This document shows positions 26,516 through 34,821 of a stretch of 64,000 nt of DNA, piece by piece. The DNA is taken from NCBI RefSeq assembly GCF_000746525.1, contig NZ_CP009048.1:5469501-5533500 (forward strand). The letters are read 5' to 3'. The notes under the pieces were generated by a model. It was not told where the DNA came from. It saw nothing but the letters and a program-made list of their open reading frames with translations, and made no database searches. How positions within the stretch are numbered: the stretch's first letter is position 1; the number at the start of each line of letters is the position of its first letter. This DNA is from Pseudomonas alkylphenolica (GTDB taxonomy: Bacteria > Pseudomonadota > Gammaproteobacteria > Pseudomonadales > Pseudomonadaceae). The position numbers and the translations under genes are program-made.

Positions 26516-28203
26516 TGCCGTTCGTCGCCAGGCTCGCTCCGTTCATTCTTGGCGCCACCCTGGCGCTGGGGGTTGCCGGTGCCCAGGCACAGGGCCCGGG
26601 GCGTGCCGCGATTGCCAGCCCGCATGCCGAAGCCACTGCCGCTGCACGGGAAGTCCTCGACCAAGGCGGTAACGCCTTCGATGCGGCGATTGCGGTCAGC
26701 GCAGCGCTGGCGGTCGTCGAGCCTTATGGCTCCGGCCTCGGTGGCGGTGGGTTCTTCCTCTTGCGCGAAGGCGACACGCCGGCACGCTACGCGTTTATCG
26801 ACGCCCGCGAACGCGCGCCAGGCAAAGCCAGCGAGGCCATGTACCTGAAGGACGGCAAGGTTCAGCCTGGCCTGTCCATCAACGGCCCATTGGCAGCCGC
26901 GATTCCCGGCTTGCCGGCGGCACTGGCAGACCTTGCTGCGCACTACGGCAAACTGCCCCTGAAAAACACCCTGGCCCCGGCCATTCGCCTGGCCAACCAG
27001 GGTTTTGCCGTCGACCGCATTTACCGCGATCGGGCCAAGATGCGCTTGAGCGCCCTGCGCGACGATCCGGAAAGCGCCCGGCTGTTCCTCAAGAACGGTG
27101 AAGTACCGGCCCTTGGCGCACAGATCCGCCAACCAGAACTGGCCGTCACCCTTGAGCGCCTGGCCAACCAGGGCCGCGAGGGTTTCTACCGCGGCCCGAC
27201 CGCCCAGGCCATGGTCCAGGGCGTTCAGGCCGCAGGCGGAATCTGGAGCCTGGATGACCTGGCCAACTACCGCACCGCCAAGCGCGAGCCGTTGCGCTAC
27301 CAGTTGGCCGACCAGCGCGAACTGATCAGCGCCCCGCCGCCGTCAGCCGGCGGCGTAGCCCTGGCCCAGAGCCTGGCGATGCTGCAGCGCCTGCCCTGGC
27401 AGAGTGCCGATCCGGTGCAACGTAGCCATTACGTACTGGAAGTACTGCGCCGTGCCTACCGCGACCGCGGTCTGCTCGGCGATCCGGATTACGTCGCCAA
27501 CCCGCTGCCGCAACTGCTGGCGCGCAATTACCTGACCAGCCTTGCCGACAGCATCGACGTGCACCAGGCCACGCCCAGCAGCAGCCTGCCGCCCGCCCCG
27601 GCCTGGCGCGAAGGCGACCACACCACCCACTTCGCGGTGATCGACGCCGAAGGCAACGCCGTAGCCGCGACGCTGTCGGTCAACCTGCCCTTCGGCGCAG
27701 CCTTCAGCGCGCCCGGTACCGGCGTGGTGTTGAACAACGAGATGGACGACTTCGCCGCCGACCCGCGCGGCAGCAACAGCTATGGCCTGGCCGGCAGCCA
27801 GGCCAATGCCGTGGCAGCAGGCAAGCGGCCACTGTCGAGCATGAGCCCGAGTTTCATCGAGAGCCCTACGCAGTTCGCCGCCTTCGGCACACCGGGCGGC
27901 AGCCGGATTCCGAGCATGGTGCTGTTGTCGATGCTGGGGTTTCTCGAAGGCAAGCCGGTCGCCAACTGGCCCGCAGTGCCGCGTTATCACCACCAGTACC
28001 TGCCGGATGTGGTCGAGCACGAACCGGGCGCGTTCAGCGCCGAACAGCAGCGCGCGCTAAATGCACGCGGCTACCAGCTCAAGGATCTGGGTCGCACTTA
28101 CGGTAACCAGCAAGTGTTGTACTGGGATAAATCCAGGCAGACCCTGGAAGCCGCCAGCGACCCGCGTGGCGTGGGTGCCGCTGAAGTGCTCAGCCCACGC
28201 TGA
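26515..28203 (+). CDS. ggt: Gamma-glutamyltransferase
   Basis: Periplasmic Ntn-hydrolase that cleaves glutathione and other gamma-glutamyl compounds. 562 aa with signal peptide 1–26 (AGAQAQ). The precursor self-cleaves before the nucleophile Thr370 in GDHTTHFAV, giving large and small subunits; the gamma-glutamyl pocket GTPGGSRIPSM is present downstream. Codon-by-codon coupling to the ferredoxin gene is unusual because the products act in different compartments. It ends 6 bases from the convergent mutM with no terminator visible. Confidence 0.95.
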
Positions 28204-28209
28204 GCACCC

Positions 28210-29022
28210 TCACTTCTGACAGCGCGGGCAGAACACGCTGGCGCGCTGGCCGAGCTTGACCTCGCGCAGGATACTGCCGCAGACCTTGCAGGGCTCTTCC
28301 CGGCGTCCGTAGACAAAAAGCTCCTGCTGGAAATAGCCCGGTTGGCCATCACCGCCGACAAAGTCGCGCAAGGTGGTGCCGCCGCGCTCGATCGCGCAGG
28401 CGAGGATGCGTTTGATCTCGATCGCCAGCTTCAGGTAACGCGCCCGCGAGATGCTCCCGGCTTCGCGGCGCGGATCGATACCGGCAGCGAACAGGGCCTC
28501 GGTCGCATAAATGTTGCCGACCCCGACCACCACCGCGTTATCCATGATGAATGGTTTGACCGCCATGGCCTTGCCACGCGACAGCTGGAACAGGCGCTCG
28601 CCGTCGAACAGGTCGGTCAACGGCTCAGGGCCAAGCTTGATCAGCAGCTCATGATTGAGCGGATCGAGGCTCCAGAGCATCGCGCCAAAGCGGCGCGGGT
28701 CGGTATAGCGCAAGGCCAGGCCCGACTCCAGTTCGATATCCACATGCTCATGCTTGGCAGCCGGCAAGCCGATCTCGACCAGACGCAGGTTGCCGGACAT
28801 CCCCAAGTGACTGATCAGCGTCCCGACCTCGGCATTGAGCAGCAGGTATTTGGCACGGCGCTCGATCTTGACGAAACGCTGCCCGGACAGGCGGATATCG
28901 AGGTCCTCGGGGATCGGCCAGCGCAGGCGCCGGTCGCGCACGATCACCCGATTGACGCGCTGGCCTTCCAGGTAAGGCGCAATACCGCGCCGGGTGGTCT
29001 CGACTTCTGGTAGTTCCGGCAT
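28210..29022 (-). CDS. mutM: Formamidopyrimidine-DNA glycosylase MutM
   Basis: Removes 8-oxoguanine and formamidopyrimidines and nicks the abasic site. 270 aa. The mature N-terminus [12 protein letters not shown] holds the catalytic Pro and Glu. The H2TH region follows. The C-terminal zinc finger has four cysteines in CKVCGSI and CPRCQK. It starts 3 bases after the HDOD-protein gene on the same strand, so the two form an operon. Confidence 0.97.
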   Translation of the reverse strand: MPELPEVETTRRGIAPYLEGQRVNRVIVRDRRLRWPIPEDLDIRLSGQRFVKIERRAKYLLLNAEVGTLISHLGMSGNLRLVEIGLPAAKHEHVDIELESGLALRYTDPRRFGAMLWSLDPLNHELLIKLGPEPLTDLFDGERLFQLSRGKAMAVKPFIMDNAVVVGVGNIYATEALFAAGIDPRREAGSISRARYLKLAIEIKRILACAIERGGTTLRDFVGGDGQPGYFQQELFVYGRREEPCKVCGSILREVKLGQRASVFCPRCQK

Positions 29023-29025
29023 GGA

Positions 29026-29892
29026 TCAGTGACTGCCCAATTCGCGAATGGTCTGCTTGAGGTTCTCAAAGTCGTACTCGGAAAGCCCCACATAGTCGAG
29101 CACCAGGTGCCCAACGGCATTCCACTCGTGATCGACACTCTGATTGCCCAGCACCCGGTACGACGAGCAGATGTGCTCGGCCATCTTGAGGATTGCCAGC
29201 AGGTTCTTCAGTTGGCTGTTACGCGCCGAATCATCGCTGAACACCGCCAGGGCGTTGTGGTGGTTGGCGATGGCATTGCTCAGGTGCTCGGGCAGGCGCC
29301 AGGACTTGGCGGTGTAGTAACCGACCACCGCGTGGTTGGTGTTGAACGCCTGGTTCTCGGTGTCGACCACTCGCTTGTCGGCACCCGCATTGGCGTAGGC
29401 GTCTTCAAGCACGCCCATGTACTCGGGGAAGCGTTTGAGCATCAGCGGCACGCCGCAGTCGTGGAACAGGCCCAGGGCATAGGCCTCGTCAACCGCCTGC
29501 GAGCCGATGCGCTTGGCCAGGGTCAGGCAGGTCACGGCCACGTCCTGGGCGGTGTCCCAGAAACGGTTGAGGGTGACGATGGTGTCGTCGCTCATCTCGC
29601 CCTTGATCGACTGGGCGTTGATCAGGTTGATGATCGAACGACTGCCGAGCAGGCTCACCGCGCGCTGGATCGAAGCAATCTTGTTGGTCAGGCCGTAATA
29701 CGGCGAGTTGACCAGCTTGAGCAAGGCGCCAGACAGGCCCGGGTCCTGGGCGATCAGTTTGGCGATCACCTCAAGGTCGGGATCAGGCATGTATTGCTCG
29801 AATTGAAGATCGACCATGATCTGCGGCTGTGGCGGCACGCTGATGCCTTGCAAGGCGTGCTGGATCTGTTCGGCGGAGAGTTCCTGGGACAT
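29026..29892 (-). CDS. HDOD-domain signalling protein
   Basis: 288 aa, essentially a single HDOD domain (YMPDPDLEVIAKLIAQDPGLSGALLKLV, SSRSIINLINAQSI, ALGLFHDCGVPL). HDOD proteins are relatives of HD phosphohydrolases that usually lack a full metal site and act as regulators. Here an HD-like pair is seen in LFHDCG. No receiver or EAL/GGDEF domain is attached. Operon with mutM suggests, but does not show, a stress or DNA-repair link. Confidence 0.9.
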   Translation of the reverse strand: MSQELSAEQIQHALQGISVPPQPQIMVDLQFEQYMPDPDLEVIAKLIAQDPGLSGALLKLVNSPYYGLTNKIASIQRAVSLLGSRSIINLINAQSIKGEMSDDTIVTLNRFWDTAQDVAVTCLTLAKRIGSQAVDEAYALGLFHDCGVPLMLKRFPEYMGVLEDAYANAGADKRVVDTENQAFNTNHAVVGYYTAKSWRLPEHLSNAIANHHNALAVFSDDSARNSQLKNLLAILKMAEHICSSYRVLGNQSVDHEWNAVGHLVLDYVGLSEYDFENLKQTIRELGSH

Positions 29893-30012
29893 AAGTACAC
29901 ACTCGGGGCTGAGCGGCGATTCTAACCCGATCGTACCGGCCCGGGGTGAAGCGAAAGGCCACTGCTCTGTTGCAATTTGTCGCTATTCACATCAGCGCCA
30001 CAGGCATCAGGT

Positions 30013-30018
30013 TATACT
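30013..30018 (+). promoter_or_regulatory. Probable −10 hexamer of rlmI
   Basis: TATACT lies 27 bases before the rlmI start at 30046, inside the 153-base gap divergent from the HDOD gene. No strong −35 at the usual spacing. Confidence 0.45.
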
Positions 30019-30045
30019 CCCGCTCTTTTTTCCCGGAGCGACGTC

Positions 30046-31242
30046 ATGTCCCTGCCCAGCCTTCGTCTCAAAGCCAATGCCGACCGCCGCCTGCGCGCCG
30101 GCCACCTGTGGGTTTACAGCAACGAAATCGACGTCGCCGCGACCCCGCTGCATGGCTTCAAGGCCGGTGACCAGGCGATTCTGGAAACCGCCGGTGGCAA
30201 GGCCCTGGGCGTCGTTGCCATGAGCCCGAACAACCTGATCTGCGCCCGCCTGCTGTCGCGTGATGCCAAGCTTGCGCTGGACAAGTCGCTGCTGGTGCAC
30301 CGCATCAATGTTGCCCTGTCGCTGCGTGAGCGCCTGTTCGACAAGCCGTTCTACCGTCTGGTGTACGGCGATTCCGACCTGCTGCCGGGTCTGGTAGTCG
30401 ATCGCTTTGGCGATATTCTGGTCGTTCAGCTGGCTTCGGCCACCATGGAACAGCACAAGGACGACGTCATCGCCGCCCTGGTCCAGGTCCTCAAGCCAAG
30501 CGGCATCCTGTTCAAGAACGACTCGGCCGCCCGCGACGCCGAAGGTCTGAACCGCTACGTCGAAACCGTATTCGGCCTGGTGCCGGAGTGGGTTGCCCTG
30601 GAAGAGAACGGGGTGAAGTTCGAGGCCCCGGTGATGGAAGGCCAGAAGACCGGCTGGTTCTACGACCACCGCATGAACCGCGCGCGCCTGGCGCCGTACG
30701 TACAGGGCAAGCGTGTGCTCGACCTGTTCAGCTACATCGGTGGCTGGGGTGTGCAGGCCGGTGCTTTCGGCGCCAGCGAAGTATTCTGTGTCGACGCCTC
30801 GGGCTTTGCCCTCGATGGCGTTGAGCGCAACGCCGCGCTCAACGGCATTGCCGAGAAGCTCACCTGCATTGAAGGCGATGTGTTCGAAGCACTGAAGGAG
30901 CTCAAGGCCTCCGAAGAACGTTTCGACGTGATCGTTGCCGACCCGCCCGCCTTCATCAAGCGCAAGAAAGATCTGAAAAACGGCGAAGGCGCCTACCGTC
31001 GCCTGAACGAACAGGCCATGCGCCTGCTGACCAAGGACGGCATTCTGGTCAGCGCTTCGTGCTCGATGCACCTGCCCGAGGACGACCTGCAGAACATCCT
31101 GCTGACCAGCGCCCGCCATCTGGACCGCAACATCCAGCTGCTCGAACGCGGCGGCCAGGGCCCGGATCATCCGGTGCACCCGGCGATCCCGGAAACCCGT
31201 TACATCAAGAGCATTACCTGCCGGTTGCTGCCTAACAGCTAA
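30046..31242 (+). CDS. rlmI: 23S rRNA (cytosine1962-C5)-methyltransferase RlmI type
   Basis: 398-aa SAM-dependent methyltransferase: N-terminal PUA-like domain (about 1–75, RRLRAGHLWVYSNEID), RNA-binding EEI domain, then a Rossmann domain with VLDLFSYIGGWGVQAGAFGA and the catalytic-site motif ADPPAFIKRKKDL. Ser-Cys-Ser-Met near the C-terminus supplies the second conserved cysteine. The frame is open 23 codons upstream; CGGAGC before 30046 and the conserved start support the chosen ATG. Modifies C1962 of 23S rRNA by analogy with E. coli RlmI. Confidence 0.92.
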   Translation: MSLPSLRLKANADRRLRAGHLWVYSNEIDVAATPLHGFKAGDQAILETAGGKALGVVAMSPNNLICARLLSRDAKLALDKSLLVHRINVALSLRERLFDKPFYRLVYGDSDLLPGLVVDRFGDILVVQLASATMEQHKDDVIAALVQVLKPSGILFKNDSAARDAEGLNRYVETVFGLVPEWVALEENGVKFEAPVMEGQKTGWFYDHRMNRARLAPYVQGKRVLDLFSYIGGWGVQAGAFGASEVFCVDASGFALDGVERNAALNGIAEKLTCIEGDVFEALKELKASEERFDVIVADPPAFIKRKKDLKNGEGAYRRLNEQAMRLLTKDGILVSASCSMHLPEDDLQNILLTSARHLDRNIQLLERGGQGPDHPVHPAIPETRYIKSITCRLLPNS

Positions 31243-31247
31243 GGTAC

Positions 31248-31305
31248 ATCGCGGGGCAAGCCCGCTCCCACCGTGTCCTCTGTGGGAGCGGGCTTGCCCC
31301 GCGAT
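31248..31305. repeat. REP pair 5
   Basis: Canonical inverted REP pair filling the gap between the convergent rlmI and mgtE genes; it starts 6 bases after the rlmI stop. Confidence 0.95.
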
Positions 31306-31311
31306 CGGCTC

Positions 31312-32370
31312 TCAGATATCCAGTACCTGCGAAGCAATTCCGAAGTACACCAGTACCCCGGCAGCATCGGCAATCGACGTCACCAAGGGCCCGCTGGCGG
31401 TGGCCGGGTCGAGCTTCATGCGGCTGAGCAGGAACGGCAGGCTCATGCCGATCAAGCTGCCCAGCAGGACAATCACCAGCATGCTGCTGGCGACGATCAG
31501 GGCAATATCAGGACCGCCACGCAATACCCCCAACGACGCCACCGCGACAGCCATGGTGCCACCCAGGGCCAGGGCCACCCCACACTCCCGCCCGAGCAAG
31601 CTCAACCAGTCACGCATGACCACTTCACCCGTGGCCAGGGCGCGGACCATCAGCGTTGCCGACTGGGCACCGGCATTGCCGCCGCTATCGACCAGCAGCG
31701 GCAGGAAGAACACCAGGGCAATATGCGCAGCGATGGTGTCTTCGAAAGCGGCAATACCCGCTCCGGAAAACAGGTTGCCGAACACCAGCAGCACCAGCCA
31801 GAGCACGCGTTTGCGATAGAGCAAACCCACGGTGGCAGTCTTCAAGTTGCCCAGGTGGGTACCGATCAGCGCGCCTTTATGAAAGTCCTCGGTGGCCTCC
31901 TCGACCACCACATCCATGGCATCGTCACAGGTGACGATGCCCACCAGACGCCCGCCGCTGTCCAGCACCGGCAAGGCCAGCAGATCGTGCTCGCTGATCA
32001 GTCTGGCCACTTCTTCCTGGGAGGTGGCAGTGCTGACACTGAGCACCGGGCGCACCATCAGTTGCTCTACCGGCAATTCGGGTGTGGCAAGAATCAGCTC
32101 GCGCAGGGACAGCGTGCCGAGCAGGTTGCCCTGCTCGTCGAGCACGTAGGACTGGTAGATGGTTTCGGCATCAGCGGCTTCGCGGCGCAGCATGTCGATG
32201 GCCTGGCTCGCGCTCAGGCCGCTGCAGATGCAGGAGTAATGGCTGCTCATCAGCGCCCCTGCGGTACCGGCAGGGTAGCGGCCGGCCTGCAGCAGGTCGT
32301 CGCGGCGAGCCTGGGCTTGCTCACGGGGCAGGGCCAGTCCGCCCGGGTTTGCTTCGTGGATTGTGGTCAT
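31312..32370 (-). CDS. mgtE: MgtE-family magnesium transporter, short form
   Basis: 352 aa. It starts at the junction of the usual MgtE N-domain (GRYPAGTAGALM), then two CBS domains (about 45–170) and a five-helix membrane domain (about 205–350) that includes the pore-helix motif FFLPLLVDSGGNAGAQS. Full-length MgtE is about 450–480 aa; the superhelical N-domain that helps gate the channel is absent. The region upstream is non-coding leader, so this looks like a naturally short protein and not a truncated pseudogene. Its Shine–Dalgarno is inside a hairpin, see the leader entry. Role: Mg2+ (possibly Co2+) uptake. Confidence 0.88.
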   Translation of the reverse strand: MTTIHEANPGGLALPREQAQARRDDLLQAGRYPAGTAGALMSSHYSCICSGLSASQAIDMLRREAADAETIYQSYVLDEQGNLLGTLSLRELILATPELPVEQLMVRPVLSVSTATSQEEVARLISEHDLLALPVLDSGGRLVGIVTCDDAMDVVVEEATEDFHKGALIGTHLGNLKTATVGLLYRKRVLWLVLLVFGNLFSGAGIAAFEDTIAAHIALVFFLPLLVDSGGNAGAQSATLMVRALATGEVVMRDWLSLLGRECGVALALGGTMAVAVASLGVLRGGPDIALIVASSMLVIVLLGSLIGMSLPFLLSRMKLDPATASGPLVTSIADAAGVLVYFGIASQVLDI

Positions 32371-32463
32371 ATCGATCTCCAGGCAGCAGCGCAGCTACCT
32401 GGAGGCCGACCGGCAAGGCTGTCGGTCAGCTAACGGGCAGCCCTGACGCCACTGCGTTCAGTG
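32371..32463 (-). promoter_or_regulatory. Structured mgtE leader with buried ribosome site
   Basis: Read on the minus strand, four hairpins occur in a row: CACTG/CAGTG (32463–32450), GTCAG/CTGAC (32447–32425), CCGAC/GTCGG (32425–32406), and CTCCAGG/CCTGGAG with an inner AGC/GCT (32404–32377). The last stem contains GGAG (32380–32377), which sits 6 bases before the ATG and is the only good Shine–Dalgarno. The arrangement suggests translational control, perhaps by Mg2+; it matches no riboswitch class I recognise. Confidence 0.55.
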
Positions 32464-32894
32464 CCAGAATGTAGGTTCGCGATGAACTGAAACTGGGAAG
32501 GTCCATTAAGGGTGTCGTCTCATAAGCCGCACATGCGGCGCGGGGATAATAGCCAGTCCGGCAGGCGGGAACAGCCGCTTTTCCGGGCTTTTGCGGCATT
32601 TCAGAATGATCCTACAGGCGGACTTACAAGCGGTCTGACAGACCATTCGCAGAGCAACAGCGCCGCCGATCGCCACCAACCATCTACAACGCCATTCCTT
32701 CGCGGCGCCAGCGGTGTAGAATCGGGCTATTCATCGCCAGTCATCCCCGGCGGGTTTATGAGCTCTGGCCGAGCGCACGGCGATCCCGCGGCGATCTCGG
32801 CTTCATCCGTACCAGCGGCCACCTGCCTTCGGTGCAAAGGACAAGAGAAGCTCACTCCCCTTTTTGTTACCTGATTAGCCGCCAGGAGTGCTTC
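32464..32894. other. Non-coding gap between the mgtE leader and ilvD
   Basis: About 430 bases with no convincing gene. It must contain the divergent promoters of mgtE and ilvD. A TAGAAT at 32715–32720 (+) is a possible −10 for ilvD, leaving a leader of about 170 bases. I looked for a leader peptide rich in Ile/Val/Leu codons and an attenuator and found neither. Confidence 0.6.
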
Positions 32895-34736
32895 ATGCCT
32901 GATTACCGCTCGAAAACGTCCACCCACGGCCGCAATATGGCCGGCGCACGCGCTTTGTGGCGCGCCACCGGGATGAAAGACGAAGACTTCAAAAAACCGA
33001 TCATCGCCATCGCCAACTCGTTCACCCAGTTTGTCCCGGGGCACGTGCACCTGAAGGACCTGGGTCAACTGGTCGCCCGCGAGATCGAACGCGCCGGTGG
33101 CGTGGCCAAGGAATTCAACACCATCGCGGTCGACGATGGCATCGCCATGGGCCACGACGGCATGCTCTATTCGCTGCCGAGCCGCGAGATCATCGCCGAC
33201 TCGGTGGAGTACATGGTCAACGCCCACTGCGCCGACGCCATCGTGTGCATCTCCAACTGCGACAAGATCACCCCCGGCATGCTCATGGCTGCCCTGCGCC
33301 TGAACATTCCGGTGATCTTCGTTTCCGGCGGGCCGATGGAAGCCGGCAAGACCAAGCTGGCCAGCCATGGCCTGGACCTGGTCGATGCCATGGTCATCGC
33401 CGCCGACTCGACCGCTTCCGATGAAAAGGTCGCCGAATACGAGCGCAGCGCCTGCCCGACCTGCGGTTCCTGCTCCGGCATGTTCACCGCCAACTCGATG
33501 AACTGCCTGACCGAAGCACTGGGCCTGGCCCTGCCGGGCAACGGTTCGACCCTGGCCACCCACAGCGACCGCGAACAGCTGTTCCTGCAGGCCGGACGGA
33601 CCATCGTCGAGCTGTGCAAGCGTTACTACGGCGACAACGACCAGAGCGTCCTGCCGCGTAACATTGCCAACTTCAAGGCGTTCGAGAACGCCATGATGCT
33701 CGACATCGCCATGGGCGGTTCGACCAACACCATCCTCCACCTGCTGGCCGCCGCCCAGGAAGCCGAGATCAATTTCGACCTGCGCGATATCGATCGTCTG
33801 TCGCGCAAAGTGCCGCAGCTGTGCAAGGTTGCGCCGAACATCCAGAAGTACCACATGGAAGACGTCCACCGCGCTGGCGGCATCTTCAGCATCCTCGGTT
33901 CGCTGGCCCGTGGCGGTCTGCTGCACACCGACCTGCCGACCGTGCACAGCCCGAGCATGGAAGAAGCCATCGCCAAGTGGGACATCACCCAGACCGACGA
34001 CGCAGCGGTGCACCACTTCTTCAAGGCCGGCCCTGCCGGTATTCCGACCCAGACCGCGTTCAGCCAGTCGACCCGTTGGGACACCCTGGACGACGACCGT
34101 GAAAACGGCTGCATCCGCAGTGTCGAGCACGCCTATTCGCAAGAAGGCGGCCTGGCCGTGCTGTACGGCAACATCGCCCTGGACGGTTGCGTGGTGAAGA
34201 CCGCAGGTGTCGACGAATCCATCCATGTGTTCGAAGGCAACGCGAAAATCTTCGAAAGCCAGGACAGCGCCGTACGCGGCATCCTTGCCGACGAAGTGAA
34301 AGAGGGCGATATCGTCATCATTCGCTACGAAGGTCCGAAAGGCGGCCCGGGCATGCAGGAAATGCTCTACCCGACCTCCTACCTGAAGTCCAAAGGCCTG
34401 GGCAAAGCCTGCGCCCTGCTCACCGACGGCCGCTTCTCCGGCGGTACCTCGGGCCTGTCCATCGGCCACGCTTCGCCTGAAGCGGCTGCCGGCGGCGCCA
34501 TCGGCCTGGTGCAGGATGGCGACAAGGTGCTGATCGACATTCCTAACCGCTCGATCAACCTGCTGGTCAGCGATGAAGAGTTGGCGGCACGTCGCGTCGA
34601 ACAGGACAAGAAAGGCTGGAAGCCGGTGGAAGTGCGTCCACGTAAAGTGACCACCGCACTGAAAGCCTACGCCCTGCTGGCCACTAGTGCCGACAAGGGT
34701 GCGGTACGCAACAAGGCGATGCTCGACGGGCTGTAA
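32895..34736 (+). CDS. ilvD: Dihydroxy-acid dehydratase IlvD
   Basis: Iron–sulfur dehydratase making the 2-keto acid precursors of valine, isoleucine and leucine. 613 aa, full length. Cluster ligands: Cys122 in ISNCDK and Cys193 in the [12 protein letters not shown] segment; the metal/active-site region [14 protein letters not shown] is intact near the C-terminus. AGGAG 6 bases upstream fixes the ATG at 32895 although the frame is open 21 codons earlier. It is monocistronic, followed by REP pair 6. Confidence 0.97.
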   Translation: MPDYRSKTSTHGRNMAGARALWRATGMKDEDFKKPIIAIANSFTQFVPGHVHLKDLGQLVAREIERAGGVAKEFNTIAVDDGIAMGHDGMLYSLPSREIIADSVEYMVNAHCADAIVCISNCDKITPGMLMAALRLNIPVIFVSGGPMEAGKTKLASHGLDLVDAMVIAADSTASDEKVAEYERSACPTCGSCSGMFTANSMNCLTEALGLALPGNGSTLATHSDREQLFLQAGRTIVELCKRYYGDNDQSVLPRNIANFKAFENAMMLDIAMGGSTNTILHLLAAAQEAEINFDLRDIDRLSRKVPQLCKVAPNIQKYHMEDVHRAGGIFSILGSLARGGLLHTDLPTVHSPSMEEAIAKWDITQTDDAAVHHFFKAGPAGIPTQTAFSQSTRWDTLDDDRENGCIRSVEHAYSQEGGLAVLYGNIALDGCVVKTAGVDESIHVFEGNAKIFESQDSAVRGILADEVKEGDIVIIRYEGPKGGPGMQEMLYPTSYLKSKGLGKACALLTDGRFSGGTSGLSIGHASPEAAAGGAIGLVQDGDKVLIDIPNRSINLLVSDEELAARRVEQDKKGWKPVEVRPRKVTTALKAYALLATSADKGAVRNKAMLDGL

Positions 34737-34743
34737 CGCAATA

Positions 34744-34802
34744 ATCGCGGGGCAAGCCCGCTCCCACAGAAACCCCTTGTGGGAGCGGGCTTGCCCCGCG
34801 AT
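34744..34802. repeat. REP pair 6
   Basis: Canonical inverted REP pair between the convergent ilvD (8 bases away) and the TonB-dependent receptor gene (19 bases away). Confidence 0.95.
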
Positions 34803-34821
34803 GGCTACAAAGCCGTCCGGC

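Noticed and set aside
31312..32370. mgtE as a truncated pseudogene
   Set aside because: No stop or frameshift within the CBS or membrane domains, and the upstream DNA is a structured non-coding leader with a correctly placed ribosome site.
32727..34469. A 580-codon minus-strand frame
   Set aside because: Antisense to ilvD, whose iron–sulfur cysteines and full length leave no doubt.
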